64,000 bases of DNA from UBA5796 sp040752455 (GTDB taxonomy: Bacteria; Chloroflexota; Anaerolineae; Anaerolineales; Villigracilaceae), in the NCBI GenBank assembly GCA_049324115.1, contig JBMOMN010000023.1:28136-92135 (forward strand). Reading direction: 5' to 3'. The notes under the pieces were generated by a model that was given only the letters and a program-made list of their open reading frames with translations, ran no database searches and was not told the DNA's origin. Shown here piece by piece: positions 7,099 to 16,020 of the stretch. The translations under genes and the position numbers were made by a program. How positions within the stretch are numbered: the first letter of the stretch is position 1; each line of letters begins with the position of its first letter.

Positions 7099-9549
7099 AT
7101 GAACAAGCTTTGGGTTGAAGCCAGCCAGCCGGAAACCGGACCGGGGGAGTACCTCCAAAAACTGCGCCAGGACCTGCTGGGAAAGTTCCTGCTGCTGATC
7201 CTGGGACTCAACCTGGTCATGATCGTCATCAATGTCATTGAGTTGGCCTTCACATTTTCGGATGAGCTGGTCACGTACCTGGTTCAGGATTTTATTTCCC
7301 TGTTTTTCTTTACAGGGTTGTTCTTCATCAATCGTCGGGGACAGACGCGGCTGGCGGCTTACGTTACGGTGGTTTCGGCCATCGCGGGCGCATCCATCCT
7401 CATCGTCCCGGAAACCCCGACCACCGCCCTGGTTGCCCTGGCGCTCCTGGTCTTCATTTCCGGGTTCATCTTCCAGCCTCACAGCGCCTTCGTGGTTGCG
7501 GCCCTTTCGGCTGCCGGGTACAGCATTGCGTTCTTCTTTTCGCAGTCCATTTGGGAATACGACACGATTACCGTGCTAATCCTGTTTGCGGTGGCGACGA
7601 TTTCGCGGGCGACTGCCCTGTCCCTGAACGTCTCCATCCGGGAGGCCCAGCAGTTCGCCATCGAATACCGGGACCTGTTCGAGCGCGTTCCGATCGGGCT
7701 GTACCGCACCACTGCGGACGGGAAAATCCTGGAGGCCAACCCGGCCCTGGCGGCCATGTTCGGCTACGCCGACCGGGACGAGTTCCTACAGGCCAGCGTC
7801 CGGGATTTGTACGCCGAAAGTTCGGACTGGGATGCGGCCATGTCCAGGGTTGACAGGAACGGTTATGGCGAAGACCTGTATGCTCACTTCCGCCGGAAAG
7901 ACGGCAGCCTCTTCTGGGCCGAAGACCAGACCAAGGCGGTTTATGACATATCCGGCCGGGTAAAATGGTACGAGGGTTCCCTGATTGATGTGACGAAAAA
8001 GAAGGAAGCGGACGATGCGCTGCGGGAGAGTAAAGCCAGGCTCGAACTCTTCTTCGCCCAATCGCTGAACGGCTTCTTCTTCATGGAATTGGCCGAACCC
8101 ATCTGCTGGAACGATGAGGCCGACAAGGAGGCGCTGGTCGAATATGCGCTCACCGCCGAGCGTGTGGCCAAGGTCAACCAGGCCATCTTGGACCAGTACG
8201 GCGTACCGGAAGAGGTCGCCCTGGGCCTGTCGCCTTCGGATATTTTCGCCCATGACCTGCCCCTGGCGAGGCAGACCTGGCGTACCCTGTTCGAGGACGG
8301 GCATGTCCACATCGAGCTGGAAGAACGCAAAGCCGACGGTTCGCCAATGTGGACCGAGGGTGACTTCATCTGCCTGTACGACGACGAAGGCCGGATCACC
8401 GGCCACTTCGGCATCCAGCGCGAGATCACCCATCGGCGGCAGGCCGCGACCCGCATCAATGACCAGTTGGCCCGTCTCTCGGCCCTGCGGGCGATTGACG
8501 TCACCATTTCGGGCAGCACCAACCTCCCCCTGATCCTGAGAACCATCCTGGACCAGGTCATGGCCCGTTTGAAAGTGGATGCCGCCCTGATCCTGCTGCT
8601 CGACCCATATTTGAATGTCCTCACCTTTTCGACCGGCGCAGGCTTCAAACAAAAAGACATCCAACAGACCCGCATTGACATCAACGAAGACGATTACGCC
8701 GCCCGCATCGTCCGGGAACGCAGGACGCTGTCCACCCATCGGCTGGACGACGACCACGAACATCACAGGCGGATTGCCACTTTGATCGAGGAGGGCTTCA
8801 CCTGCTATTACGGAGTCCCCCTGATCGTCAAAGGCCAGATCAAGGGCGTGATCGAAGTGTTCCGCCGCGCCTGCGAAGGCCACGACTGGGAGTGGGTCGA
8901 ATTCCTCCAGGTGCTCGCCAACCAGGCCGCCATTGCCATAGACAATATCTCGCTGTTCGAGAATTTGCAGCGTTCCAACTTCGAGTTATCCCGTGCTTAC
9001 GAAACCACCATCGACGGCTGGTCACGCGCCCTCGACCTGCGGGACAAGGAGACCGAAGGCCATTCCCTGCGGGTCACCGAACTGACGCTGCGCATCGCCC
9101 GCGCCATGAACATCCCCGAAAGAGACCTGCTCGCCATCCGCCGCGGCAGTATGCTGCACGACATTGGCAAGATGGGCGTGCCCGACCACATCCTGCTCAA
9201 AGCCGGGGCGCTGACCGAGGACGAATGGGCGCTCATGCGCAAACACCCGCAGTTCGCCTTCGAATTGCTCTCCCCCATCGAATACCTGCGCACCGCCCTC
9301 GACATCCCCCATTACCACCACGAAAAATGGGACGGCAGCGGCTACCCGAACGGGCTGAACGGCGAGGAAATCCCGCTTGCCGCCCGCATCTTCGCCATCG
9401 TGGACGTGTACGACGCGCTCACCTCGGAGCGCCCATACCGCCCCGCCTGGCCCAAAGACAGGGCGCTCCGGCACATCCGCGACCTGGCCGGTTCCCACTT
9501 CGACCCGGCCATCGTGGAAGTGTTCCTGGAAGTGATGAAGGAGAAATAG
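7099..9549 (+). CDS. Membrane PAS-PAS-GAF-HD-GYP signalling protein
   Basis: This 816-residue protein probably hydrolyses cyclic di-GMP. Order of parts: a hydrophobic N-terminal block of about five to six spans (residues 30-185), a PAS domain (YRDLFERVPIGLYRTTADGK onward), a second PAS-like domain with an expanded middle (ARLELFFAQSLNGFFFMEL), a GAF domain near residues 460-620, and a C-terminal HD-GYP domain. The last has the metal-binding HD in MLHDIGKMGVPDH and the HHEKWDGSGYP block that defines HD-GYP enzymes. The PAS and GAF domains would sense a ligand or redox state. It is followed directly by tsaC. Confidence 0.92.
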   Translation: MNKLWVEASQPETGPGEYLQKLRQDLLGKFLLLILGLNLVMIVINVIELAFTFSDELVTYLVQDFISLFFFTGLFFINRRGQTRLAAYVTVVSAIAGASILIVPETPTTALVALALLVFISGFIFQPHSAFVVAALSAAGYSIAFFFSQSIWEYDTITVLILFAVATISRATALSLNVSIREAQQFAIEYRDLFERVPIGLYRTTADGKILEANPALAAMFGYADRDEFLQASVRDLYAESSDWDAAMSRVDRNGYGEDLYAHFRRKDGSLFWAEDQTKAVYDISGRVKWYEGSLIDVTKKKEADDALRESKARLELFFAQSLNGFFFMELAEPICWNDEADKEALVEYALTAERVAKVNQAILDQYGVPEEVALGLSPSDIFAHDLPLARQTWRTLFEDGHVHIELEERKADGSPMWTEGDFICLYDDEGRITGHFGIQREITHRRQAATRINDQLARLSALRAIDVTISGSTNLPLILRTILDQVMARLKVDAALILLLDPYLNVLTFSTGAGFKQKDIQQTRIDINEDDYAARIVRERRTLSTHRLDDDHEHHRRIATLIEEGFTCYYGVPLIVKGQIKGVIEVFRRACEGHDWEWVEFLQVLANQAAIAIDNISLFENLQRSNFELSRAYETTIDGWSRALDLRDKETEGHSLRVTELTLRIARAMNIPERDLLAIRRGSMLHDIGKMGVPDHILLKAGALTEDEWALMRKHPQFAFELLSPIEYLRTALDIPHYHHEKWDGSGYPNGLNGEEIPLAARIFAIVDVYDALTSERPYRPAWPKDRALRHIRDLAGSHFDPAIVEVFLEVMKEK

Positions 9550-9551
9550 AC

Positions 9552-10175
9552 CTGGAGACCCTCGTCCTGCCTGCCGGCAACCCGGAAAGCCTCGAACGCG
9601 CCCTGGCAATCCTGCGCGGAGGCGGGTTGGTCGCCTTCCCGACCGATACCGTCTACGGCGTGGGGGCGCTGGCCTTCGACCCGGTCGCCATTGCGGGCAT
9701 CTACGCCGCCAAAGCCCGCCCGGCGGAAAAAGCCATTCCCGTTTTGATCGGGGATGTGGAGGACCTCGACCGGGTCTCGGACGACGTCCCCCCGCTGGCC
9801 CTGATCCTGGCCGCCCGCTTCTGGCCGGGGCCCTTGACCCTGGTCGTGCCCAAGAGCGTTCACCTGCCCGGGATCGTTTCCGCCGCCCCCACCGTCGGCG
9901 TGCGCGTGCCCGATCACCCGGCAGCGCGGGCGCTGCTGCGGGCCGCCGGGCCGATGGCCGTCACCTCGGCCAACCTCTCCGGGCGGCCCAGCCCTTCCTC
10001 GTCAGACGAGGTGCTGGCCCAGTTGAACGGGCGCATCCCCCTCATCCTGGACGGGGGCATGACCCCCGGCGGGATCCCCTCGACGGTGGTCAACTGCCTG
10101 GGCGCGGAACCGGCCATCCTGCGCGAGGGTCCCCTGTCCAGATCCGACATTATACGAGCCCTGGGCCTGGATTGA
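9552..10175 (+). CDS. tsaC: L-threonylcarbamoyladenylate synthase (Sua5/YrdC/YwlC family)
   Basis: TsaC makes threonylcarbamoyl-AMP from threonine, bicarbonate and ATP, the first step of the t6A37 tRNA modification. The 207-residue protein is the short form of the family. It has GGLVAFPTDTVYGVGA near the N-terminus, KARPAEKAIPVLI (a KxR-type substrate region), and PMAVTSANLSGRP. No ATG fits. The best start is CTG at 9552, eight bases after AAGGAG (9538-9543), which lies over the stop of the HD-GYP gene. The partner enzyme tsaD lies convergently 460 bases downstream. Confidence 0.9.
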   Translation: METLVLPAGNPESLERALAILRGGGLVAFPTDTVYGVGALAFDPVAIAGIYAAKARPAEKAIPVLIGDVEDLDRVSDDVPPLALILAARFWPGPLTLVVPKSVHLPGIVSAAPTVGVRVPDHPAARALLRAAGPMAVTSANLSGRPSPSSSDEVLAQLNGRIPLILDGGMTPGGIPSTVVNCLGAEPAILREGPLSRSDIIRALGLD

Positions 10176-10633
10176 TAGGGGCATTTACAGCAAAATTCGG
10201 AAGTCTTTTTCCGAGCCTTTGCAGCTGGGTAGTTTCCCTCTTGAGTGCAATTCGTTTTTTCACCGCGAAGAAGCGAAGGCCGCGAAGGTCTTCTTCGTTT
10301 GTTCAAAACCTTCTTAGCGCTCTTCGTATCTTCGCGGTTCTATTTCATCACAGTCTGTCAGCAACTGCACCCAACGGGGAGACTACCTGCAGCTGGGAGG
10401 CTGCTGAAAGACTTCCGAATTCTCTCCTGATCTCTAATCCACTTCTTAGGATTCGCTCAGGAATTATTCAGGTTCATCCGTATAATAAGGATCAAGCATT
10501 CTCCTCAGGACAAGCCGCCAGTGGGCAGGGCCAGCCCCCCGGCGGCTTGGGGTTTAAAAAGGGCAGAGAATAGAGAACATATAATTAGAGAGTAGTCAGG
10601 CGACTACTCTCTTTTCTCTACTCACTATTCTCT
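10176..10633. repeat. Non-coding spacer with a large imperfect inverted repeat and hairpins
   Basis: A 15-base arm at 10195-10209 (AATTCGGAAGTCTTT) is the reverse complement of 10407-10421. Inside it, GCGAAG-type words at about 10262-10295 face CTTCTT/CTTCGCGG-type words at about 10312-10340. A separate dyad, AAGCCGCC at 10512-10519 with GGCGGCTT at 10541-10548, follows a TATAAT at 10482-10487. Open frames across the region look random. It may contain a small structured RNA, but none is recognised. Confidence 0.55.
10587..10616 (+). terminator. Hairpin with pyrimidine-rich tail between tsaC and tsaD
   Basis: AGAGAGTAGTC and GACTACTCTCT form an 11-bp perfect stem with loop AGGC, followed by TTTCTC on the plus strand. 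It could end tsaC or the structured spacer transcript. Confidence 0.55.
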
Positions 10634-11662
10634 TTATGATAACGGCCAGGTGGGGGTGACGTCCATCTCCAGGCCGTCGGTGTGGCCGTGGGTAAAACGG
10701 AAGTAACCGGCGGCGGCGATCATCGCCGCGTTGTCGGTGCAGAGCGAGAGCGGCGGGATGTGGACCGGGAACTCGCCCTGGGACAGGAAGGCCTGTCTCA
10801 GCGTGCTGTTGGCGGATACGCCGCCCGCGACCAGGATTTCCTTCGCCCCAAATTCACGCGCCGCCTGTAGAGTCTTGTTGACCAGCACCTCCACCACCGC
10901 CGCCTGGAAGGAGGCCGCCAGGTCGGGCACCGGCAGTTCTTTCCCCTTTTTCTGCAACTCCTGGACGGCGCGCAGCACGGCGGTTTTCAAGCCGCTGAAG
11001 GAGAAGTCAAGCGTCCCATCGAGCCAGGCGCGGGGGAAGTCGAACTTCTGCGGGTCGCCGCTTTCGGCAGCCTGCTGGATGGCCGGCCCGCCGGGGTAGG
11101 GCAGGCCGAGGGTGCGGGCCACCTTGTCGAAAGCCTCGCCGGCCGCGTCGTCCAGGGTGGCCCCGAGGCGGCGGTATTCCAGGTGTCCGCTCATCAGGTT
11201 CAGTTCGGTATGCCCGCCGGAGACGAGCAGCGCCATCAGCGGGAATTGCGGTTCGGGCGGCGGCTCGTCCCCATTTTTGTAGACCCAAGCCGAATACAGG
11301 TGTCCTTCGAGGTGGTTGACGCCCACCAGCGGCAGGCCGGCGCCGAGGGCCAGCCCTTTGGCCATGTTCATCCCCACCACCAGCGACCCGGCCAGCCCGG
11401 GGCCGCGGGTCACGGCGACGGCATCCAGGTCGCTGAGGGTCAAGTGCGCCTGCGAGAGCGCCTGCTGGACGACCGGGGTGATCGCCAACACATGCTGGCG
11501 GGAGGCGACTTCAGGGAAGACGCCTCCATAGCGGGCATGGACTTCCATCTGTGAGGCCACCACGGACGAGAGCAGGACGCGTCCGTTTTCGAGCACGGCG
11601 CAAGCCGTCTCGTCGCAGGAGGTTTCGAGGGCAAGGAGGCGGGCGGGAGGAAGATCAGTCAT
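10634..11662 (-). CDS. tsaD: tRNA N6-adenosine threonylcarbamoyltransferase
   Basis: TsaD (Kae1/Gcp family) transfers the threonylcarbamoyl group from TsaC's product to A37 of ANN-decoding tRNAs. At 342 residues it has normal length. The ASKHA-fold motifs are present: ALETSCDETACAVLE, RHGGVFPE-like ARYGGVFPEVASRQH with the metal-binding His, HLEGHLYSAW with two further His ligands, SGGHTEL, and DDAAGEAFDKVAR. It is transcribed toward tsaC. No tsaB or tsaE was found in the window. Confidence 0.97.
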   Translation of the reverse strand: MTDLPPARLLALETSCDETACAVLENGRVLLSSVVASQMEVHARYGGVFPEVASRQHVLAITPVVQQALSQAHLTLSDLDAVAVTRGPGLAGSLVVGMNMAKGLALGAGLPLVGVNHLEGHLYSAWVYKNGDEPPPEPQFPLMALLVSGGHTELNLMSGHLEYRRLGATLDDAAGEAFDKVARTLGLPYPGGPAIQQAAESGDPQKFDFPRAWLDGTLDFSFSGLKTAVLRAVQELQKKGKELPVPDLAASFQAAVVEVLVNKTLQAAREFGAKEILVAGGVSANSTLRQAFLSQGEFPVHIPPLSLCTDNAAMIAAAGYFRFTHGHTDGLEMDVTPTWPLS

Positions 11663-11727
11663 CAGTGATCAGTAATCAGTGTTCAGGGATCAGGGATCAG
11701 TTTATCCTTACGTGAATTATACACTTC
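11663..11727. repeat. ATCAGT/TTCAGG quasi-tandem spacer
   Basis: The spacer repeats words of the form GATCAGT, AATCAGT, GTTCAGG and GATCAGG between about 11660 and 11702. The same word family recurs at 17396-17428, 18094-18150, and inside both FemAB genes. Confidence 0.7.
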
Positions 11728-14262
11728 TCACCTTGGTCCCAGGAATTTATCGCCGTTGAAATGGATCAGATGGGACGGCATTTCTGAAACCCATACTTCG
11801 GTTTCCCAGGCTATTTCTTTCGAGAATTTCTTGAAAGTGGCAAAATCGAGGAAGGCGGTCACGTAGATCCTGCCCGCAGTGCAATTTTTGAACATTTCTT
11901 CGAGTTCCACGTGGCGCTTGGGAGACACCGGGCCATGCGACGTGACGGCTTCGATCAGGAAAATCCAGTCCTTGCGTTCGTCATATAGGACAATGTCCGG
12001 CAATTTGTCATGCTCAGAGACCGTAACGCCAAGTTTGGTGAAAATTTGTTTTTCGAAAATGAGCACCTTGTTGGCGGTATCGCCAATATAAAGCAATTTT
12101 GCGCCCGGAGCGAAGCGAGGGCCGAATTCCGAGCAAATAGCGGCCTGGAGCTGGTTGTGATTGCCGGGCGACAATTTAATCTCTTTACCTTCCCCAATCT
12201 GCAACGGTACCTTGTGCTGTTCCCTGGCTCTTTGATATATCTCAAGCAAGCTACCTTGTTGTTTTACGAACGCGTTGCGTTTGCCTTCCCATTCCGGGGT
12301 GCCGTAACGGCGCAAAGCATCCAAAACCAAATCAGACAAAACGTAATGTGTGCGCGGGCTGTTAGTTGCCAGAGCGGGATCATCGGGATTCCGAAGGGCG
12401 ATCCCGGCCTGTTCGAATTGATGTAATACCTGCCTGCGTACCGTTTCGCGAGTGTTTTCGGCATACTCCCGTCCATAACGCTGCTTGATCTCCGTCAAAA
12501 TATCATGAACGCGCAGGCTTTTTGCCGCAGCATCCTCCCAAGAAGAGTTTTCAGACAGTTGTGCCAGTACAAGAAAAGTCAATGCAGCCATTTCATTTTG
12601 CTGCGCCGAGGGCAGTCCAAGCGAATCAAGGATTTCTTGAGCCTGTTCGATTTTTCCCATAACGATCCTGGTCTCCTGAATGAGCGGGAAACTCTCGTCG
12701 AGCAGCTTTGTTTCCCACAATGTCGAAAATACGAGATTATCAACAATCCCTGTCGAGGGATCGTCAATGTCTTGCAACCGTTCGCCAATTTGCCGGATGA
12801 CTTCCATTGGCGGGAGCGGCAGGGCACGCAATTCTGCCGCGTTGACCTGGGTATTCCCGTTCACGATCCTAAAATAACGGTCCACGAGGGCGCTGTTGAA
12901 AACCGCAGATAACCCAATCGCTTCAGCCTTGTCCAATTCGCCTTTTCTACGATAGATGAAATTCAGGTGATTTTCGAAGCCGATTTGGGCGTGCGGAAAA
13001 TTTTCGCCGATCAGAGGGGCGGCGACCAGGCGTCGGCGGTCTTCCTTGGCGCTGAAACGGCGCAACAGGACATAATTCGCGTTCGGGACCAGCAAAGATG
13101 GATCATCCTGTGTTATGGCCTGGGGCTTGTCAAAACTACTCAAAGGGTATTCCAGCCTGTACGGTTTGACGTTTTGCATCCACAATAAGGGAACGGTCCC
13201 GTTTCCCGACGTAAGTTTCTCCTTCAGATATTGGTTCGAGCGAAAAGGTACGACCCGTCCTGTCGAAACCTGCAAACCATACTGGTCAAGTGAACCATCC
13301 CAACGATCAATGGCATCCAAAACCTGCTCATCCAACGCTCCCGTCGGCAAACGGAAGAAGAACGGTTCACGATGAATATCCAGAAATTGCCTTAGCGCGA
13401 CCTGCCGGCTGATTTGACCGTTTTTTTCGAGGCTCACCTCATCCTTCGATGTCGAAATATTGACGAACCCTGCCCAGTAACTCTCCGTCTTAGGCCTGGA
13501 TGATTTTTCAATGGTGAAAATAACATTTTCCTGCAAAACCTCGCCGGATTTGAAAACATCATCCCTGGATTGAAAGAGGTGAACCGATAGCGGGATTGTC
13601 TCTCTGAGAAGGTCGCGGCGAAAATCCGAAAAATAGACGCCTGAACAAAAGCTCCGTGGAACGATAAAACAGCCGCGGCCTCGCGCTCTTAGCAATCTAG
13701 CGCTCAACGCCATAAAAAGGGTATAGATATTCGTATGACCGTTCAATTTCCCCGACGCGGCTTTAACGCGCTTGTCGTCCGCGTTCAATTTGAAGTAAGG
13801 TGGATTGCTGATAACATAATCGAACACTTTTCTCCGCCCACCGCTCGAATCGAACAACCTCGGTTGCTGGTCTGGTAAGCAGGCCAAGATAAAATCTTCC
13901 TGGTGAACCTGCCAATGAACGACAATCCCCCGCTCTTCGGCGATTTGACTTGCAAACGTGAGTACCTGCCGTGAAATTTCGCATAACTCAGGATCAATTT
14001 CGTAAGCATCAATCCACAATTCTTTAGGATAATTTTCTGAGATCAACCGCTCAATGATGGCGCAAACCAAGATGCCGGAACCGGCGGCAGGCTCCAGTAA
14101 ACAGGCGCCGTTTTCTATGTCCCCAATTCTTTTCGCCATGTAACGGGCAACGGCAGGCGGCGTTAAGAATTGACCGTTTTCCTTGAGCGTTTGGCTTGGC
14201 CGTTTCTCGAGGAGTCGCCTGCCTTGCTCGTAACTTAGAGTTACCAAATCTGGAATGGTCAC
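11728..14262 (-). CDS. Fused N6-adenine methyltransferase and BsuBI/PstI-like restriction endonuclease
   Basis: This 844-residue protein joins both halves of a restriction-modification system. The N-terminal part is an N6-adenine methyltransferase: LEPAAGSGILVC is the SAM-binding motif I and YVISNPPYFKL is the NPPY catalytic motif. A middle part resembles a TaqI-class target recognition region. The C-terminal part, from about residue 620, matches the BsuBI/PstI nuclease family: KLLYIGDTANK, LPDIVLYDERKDWIFLIEAV, TSHGPVSPKR, AWETEVWV, HLIHFNGDKFLGPR. GC content is visibly lower than in neighbours, which points to horizontal acquisition. The start is GTG, and it overlaps the stop of the upstream peptidase gene (GTGA). 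Specificity is unknown; CTGCAG is the family's textbook site. Confidence 0.9.
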   Translation of the reverse strand: MTIPDLVTLSYEQGRRLLEKRPSQTLKENGQFLTPPAVARYMAKRIGDIENGACLLEPAAGSGILVCAIIERLISENYPKELWIDAYEIDPELCEISRQVLTFASQIAEERGIVVHWQVHQEDFILACLPDQQPRLFDSSGGRRKVFDYVISNPPYFKLNADDKRVKAASGKLNGHTNIYTLFMALSARLLRARGRGCFIVPRSFCSGVYFSDFRRDLLRETIPLSVHLFQSRDDVFKSGEVLQENVIFTIEKSSRPKTESYWAGFVNISTSKDEVSLEKNGQISRQVALRQFLDIHREPFFFRLPTGALDEQVLDAIDRWDGSLDQYGLQVSTGRVVPFRSNQYLKEKLTSGNGTVPLLWMQNVKPYRLEYPLSSFDKPQAITQDDPSLLVPNANYVLLRRFSAKEDRRRLVAAPLIGENFPHAQIGFENHLNFIYRRKGELDKAEAIGLSAVFNSALVDRYFRIVNGNTQVNAAELRALPLPPMEVIRQIGERLQDIDDPSTGIVDNLVFSTLWETKLLDESFPLIQETRIVMGKIEQAQEILDSLGLPSAQQNEMAALTFLVLAQLSENSSWEDAAAKSLRVHDILTEIKQRYGREYAENTRETVRRQVLHQFEQAGIALRNPDDPALATNSPRTHYVLSDLVLDALRRYGTPEWEGKRNAFVKQQGSLLEIYQRAREQHKVPLQIGEGKEIKLSPGNHNQLQAAICSEFGPRFAPGAKLLYIGDTANKVLIFEKQIFTKLGVTVSEHDKLPDIVLYDERKDWIFLIEAVTSHGPVSPKRHVELEEMFKNCTAGRIYVTAFLDFATFKKFSKEIAWETEVWVSEMPSHLIHFNGDKFLGPR

Positions 14263-15500
14263 TTCTTCATCTTCAACACAAAATCATACGGATACTCGGC
14301 CAGTTTCTCCAGCTTGCCGTCCGGGCGGACCCAGTAGGTGTCTTCGATGCGGACGCCCATGCCCTGGTCGGGGTAGTACAGGCCCGGCTCGATGGTGAGG
14401 ACCACGCCGGGGGCGAGACGGTTGTCGTCGGCAGCGGTCAGGCCGCTCCACGGGCGCTCGTGGATGTTGAGTCCCAGGCCGTGGCCGAGCGAGTGGACGT
14501 AGCCTTCGAGCGGCGCGGCGGTGTTGAGCGGGGTCGGGTGGCCGAGTTTCTCGAATTCTTCGCAGGCCAGGCGCTGGTAATCTTTGAAGGCGGCGTTCAA
14601 ATCCAGGTTCTCGACCACTTTTTGATATACGCCCCAGACCTGGTCGTACAGTTCCTGGGATTTGGGCGTGGCGTAACCCAGGCTCCAGGTGCGGGTGAAA
14701 TCGTAAAAGTAGCCGCCGCCCTGTTCCTGCGGATAAATGTCGAAGACGATGGTCTGGCCCAGGCGCAGGAGGTCGGTCGGGTTCCCCTGGGAGTGCGGCA
14801 GCCCGGCGTCGTGGCCGATGGCGAAGATATAGCCTTCGGAGGGGACCGCGCCGCGCTCGGCCAGCCACAGGTTGATCCGCTCCTTGACGTCGGCGATCGT
14901 CAGCGGGGAGCCATCGTCCTTGAGCAGCACCTCGTCAGCGTTGACGGCCCGGCTGGTCAGGTAATCGGCGGTCAGCCCGACCACCTCGGTGGTGATGCGT
15001 CCCATGCGGCGGATGCGCTCGACTTCGGCTTCGTCCTTGGTCTCCATGGCTTTCATAAAAAGCGAGTCTTCGCGCGTCTCGCCGAGCAGTTCGAGACCCG
15101 GCATCCGGCGCTGGAAATGCGTCAAAACGGCGAACAGGCCGCTAATGTCGGTGTGACCGTAGACGCCGGCCCGCCCGGCTGAGACTCCCGCGTCGGCGCA
15201 CATCCGCTGGAGGCGCGTGGCCGCCGCCAGGGCCGCGTCGCCGTTGGCTTCCTTGAGCAGCTCCTGCCAGGGATATTCGCCGTAGCGCCGGACTTTCAGT
15301 CCCGATTTGGCGGCTTCGCCGCGCTCCATGTCGTTGCAGAACAGCACGGCCGGCTCGCCGCGCTTCTTGATCAACGTGGCTGCCGAAACGTGCCCGCCGC
15401 CGGTCAGGTAGGTCATCGGCGGGTTGTTCTCGGCGTTGCCGAAAACGAGGATGGCATCGAGATTCTTGGCTTGCATCAGGCTGTCGAGGTCGGATTTCAT
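14259..15500 (-). CDS. M24-family metallopeptidase (Xaa-Pro aminopeptidase-like)
   Basis: This 413-residue protein has the creatinase/aminopeptidase P layout: an N-terminal non-catalytic domain and a C-terminal pita-bread domain. Metal-site motifs include VFDIYPQEQGGGYFYDFTRT (the usual DxD region), SLGHGLGLNIHERPW (His ligand), TIEPGLYYP (Glu ligand) and GVRIEDTYWV (final Glu). It likely removes an N-terminal residue preceding proline in the cytoplasm. Its stop is overlapped by the GTG of the restriction-modification gene. An alternative call within M24 (PepQ-like) is possible. Confidence 0.88.
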   Translation of the reverse strand: MKSDLDSLMQAKNLDAILVFGNAENNPPMTYLTGGGHVSAATLIKKRGEPAVLFCNDMERGEAAKSGLKVRRYGEYPWQELLKEANGDAALAAATRLQRMCADAGVSAGRAGVYGHTDISGLFAVLTHFQRRMPGLELLGETREDSLFMKAMETKDEAEVERIRRMGRITTEVVGLTADYLTSRAVNADEVLLKDDGSPLTIADVKERINLWLAERGAVPSEGYIFAIGHDAGLPHSQGNPTDLLRLGQTIVFDIYPQEQGGGYFYDFTRTWSLGYATPKSQELYDQVWGVYQKVVENLDLNAAFKDYQRLACEEFEKLGHPTPLNTAAPLEGYVHSLGHGLGLNIHERPWSGLTAADDNRLAPGVVLTIEPGLYYPDQGMGVRIEDTYWVRPDGKLEKLAEYPYDFVLKMKK

Positions 15501-16020
15501 GTAGCTCCTGTTTCTTGAACGCGAATGACGCTAATGAGCGAATGTCGCGAATGTCATTTTAGGGTTGGCTTTCGAGAGATGAGGGTGCGTCCGGTTTTGG
15601 TATTGACGACCCTGCAGGATTGGACGCGCTCCGCACCGAAGTTGATGACGATAGCCAGTTGCAGGCCGGTTGCCTTCAAATACGAAAGCGCCTGTTGTTT
15701 GTGGATGGGGGCGATTTCGCTGACGGCTTTGTATTCCAGGATGACTCGCCCGTTGGCGACGTTATCCAACTTGAATTCACCGATGGTTGATCCTTTGTAG
15801 TGAACGGTGATCTCTTTCTGGCTTTCGATCTCCACGCCGCGAGATTCCAATTCCCGTGCCATGGCTTTTTCATAAAGGCTTTCCGGGAAGCCCGGCCCCA
15901 AAGTATTATGCACTTCGAACGCGGCCTGGATGATCAGATACGACAATTCTTTTTCGATGAGTTCAACGTCAGCCATAATAAATCCAATTCGCGCTATTCG
16001 CCCATTCGCGCCATTCGCGT
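15501..16020. repeat. Spacer cassette: GxxExxY gene flanked by inverted word arrays
   Basis: The left arm (about 15518-15556) is built of words such as GCGAATGACGCTAATGAGCG. The right arm (15986-16020) carries the opposite-strand words, such as ATTCGCGCTATTCGCCCATT. The two arms are inverted relative to each other and enclose one gene whose stop codon lies in the left arm. The cassette fills the whole space between the M24 peptidase and selA. Confidence 0.65.
15554..15976 (-). CDS. GxxExxY protein
   Basis: This 140-residue protein belongs to the GxxExxY family, named after a motif seen here as GPGFPESLY. Other family features are present: ELIEKELSYLIIQAAFEVHN at the start, then VILEYKAVSEIAPIHKQQ (E-x-K, a PD-(D/E)xK nuclease-like arrangement), and QLAIVINFGAERVQSCRVVN. 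The biochemical function is not established; a nuclease-related fold is an inference. It is a lone gene held between two inverted word arrays, and its stop codon is provided by the array. Confidence 0.88.
   Translation of the reverse strand: MADVELIEKELSYLIIQAAFEVHNTLGPGFPESLYEKAMARELESRGVEIESQKEITVHYKGSTIGEFKLDNVANGRVILEYKAVSEIAPIHKQQALSYLKATGLQLAIVINFGAERVQSCRVVNTKTGRTLISRKPTLK

Noticed and set aside
8892..9551. Long upstream extension of the tsaC frame
   Set aside because: It is the out-of-frame shadow of the HD-GYP domain; the tsaC family starts near 9552.
10172..10573. Open frame of 133 codons after tsaC
   Set aside because: It crosses the inverted repeats and word arrays; composition is random and there is no ribosome binding site.
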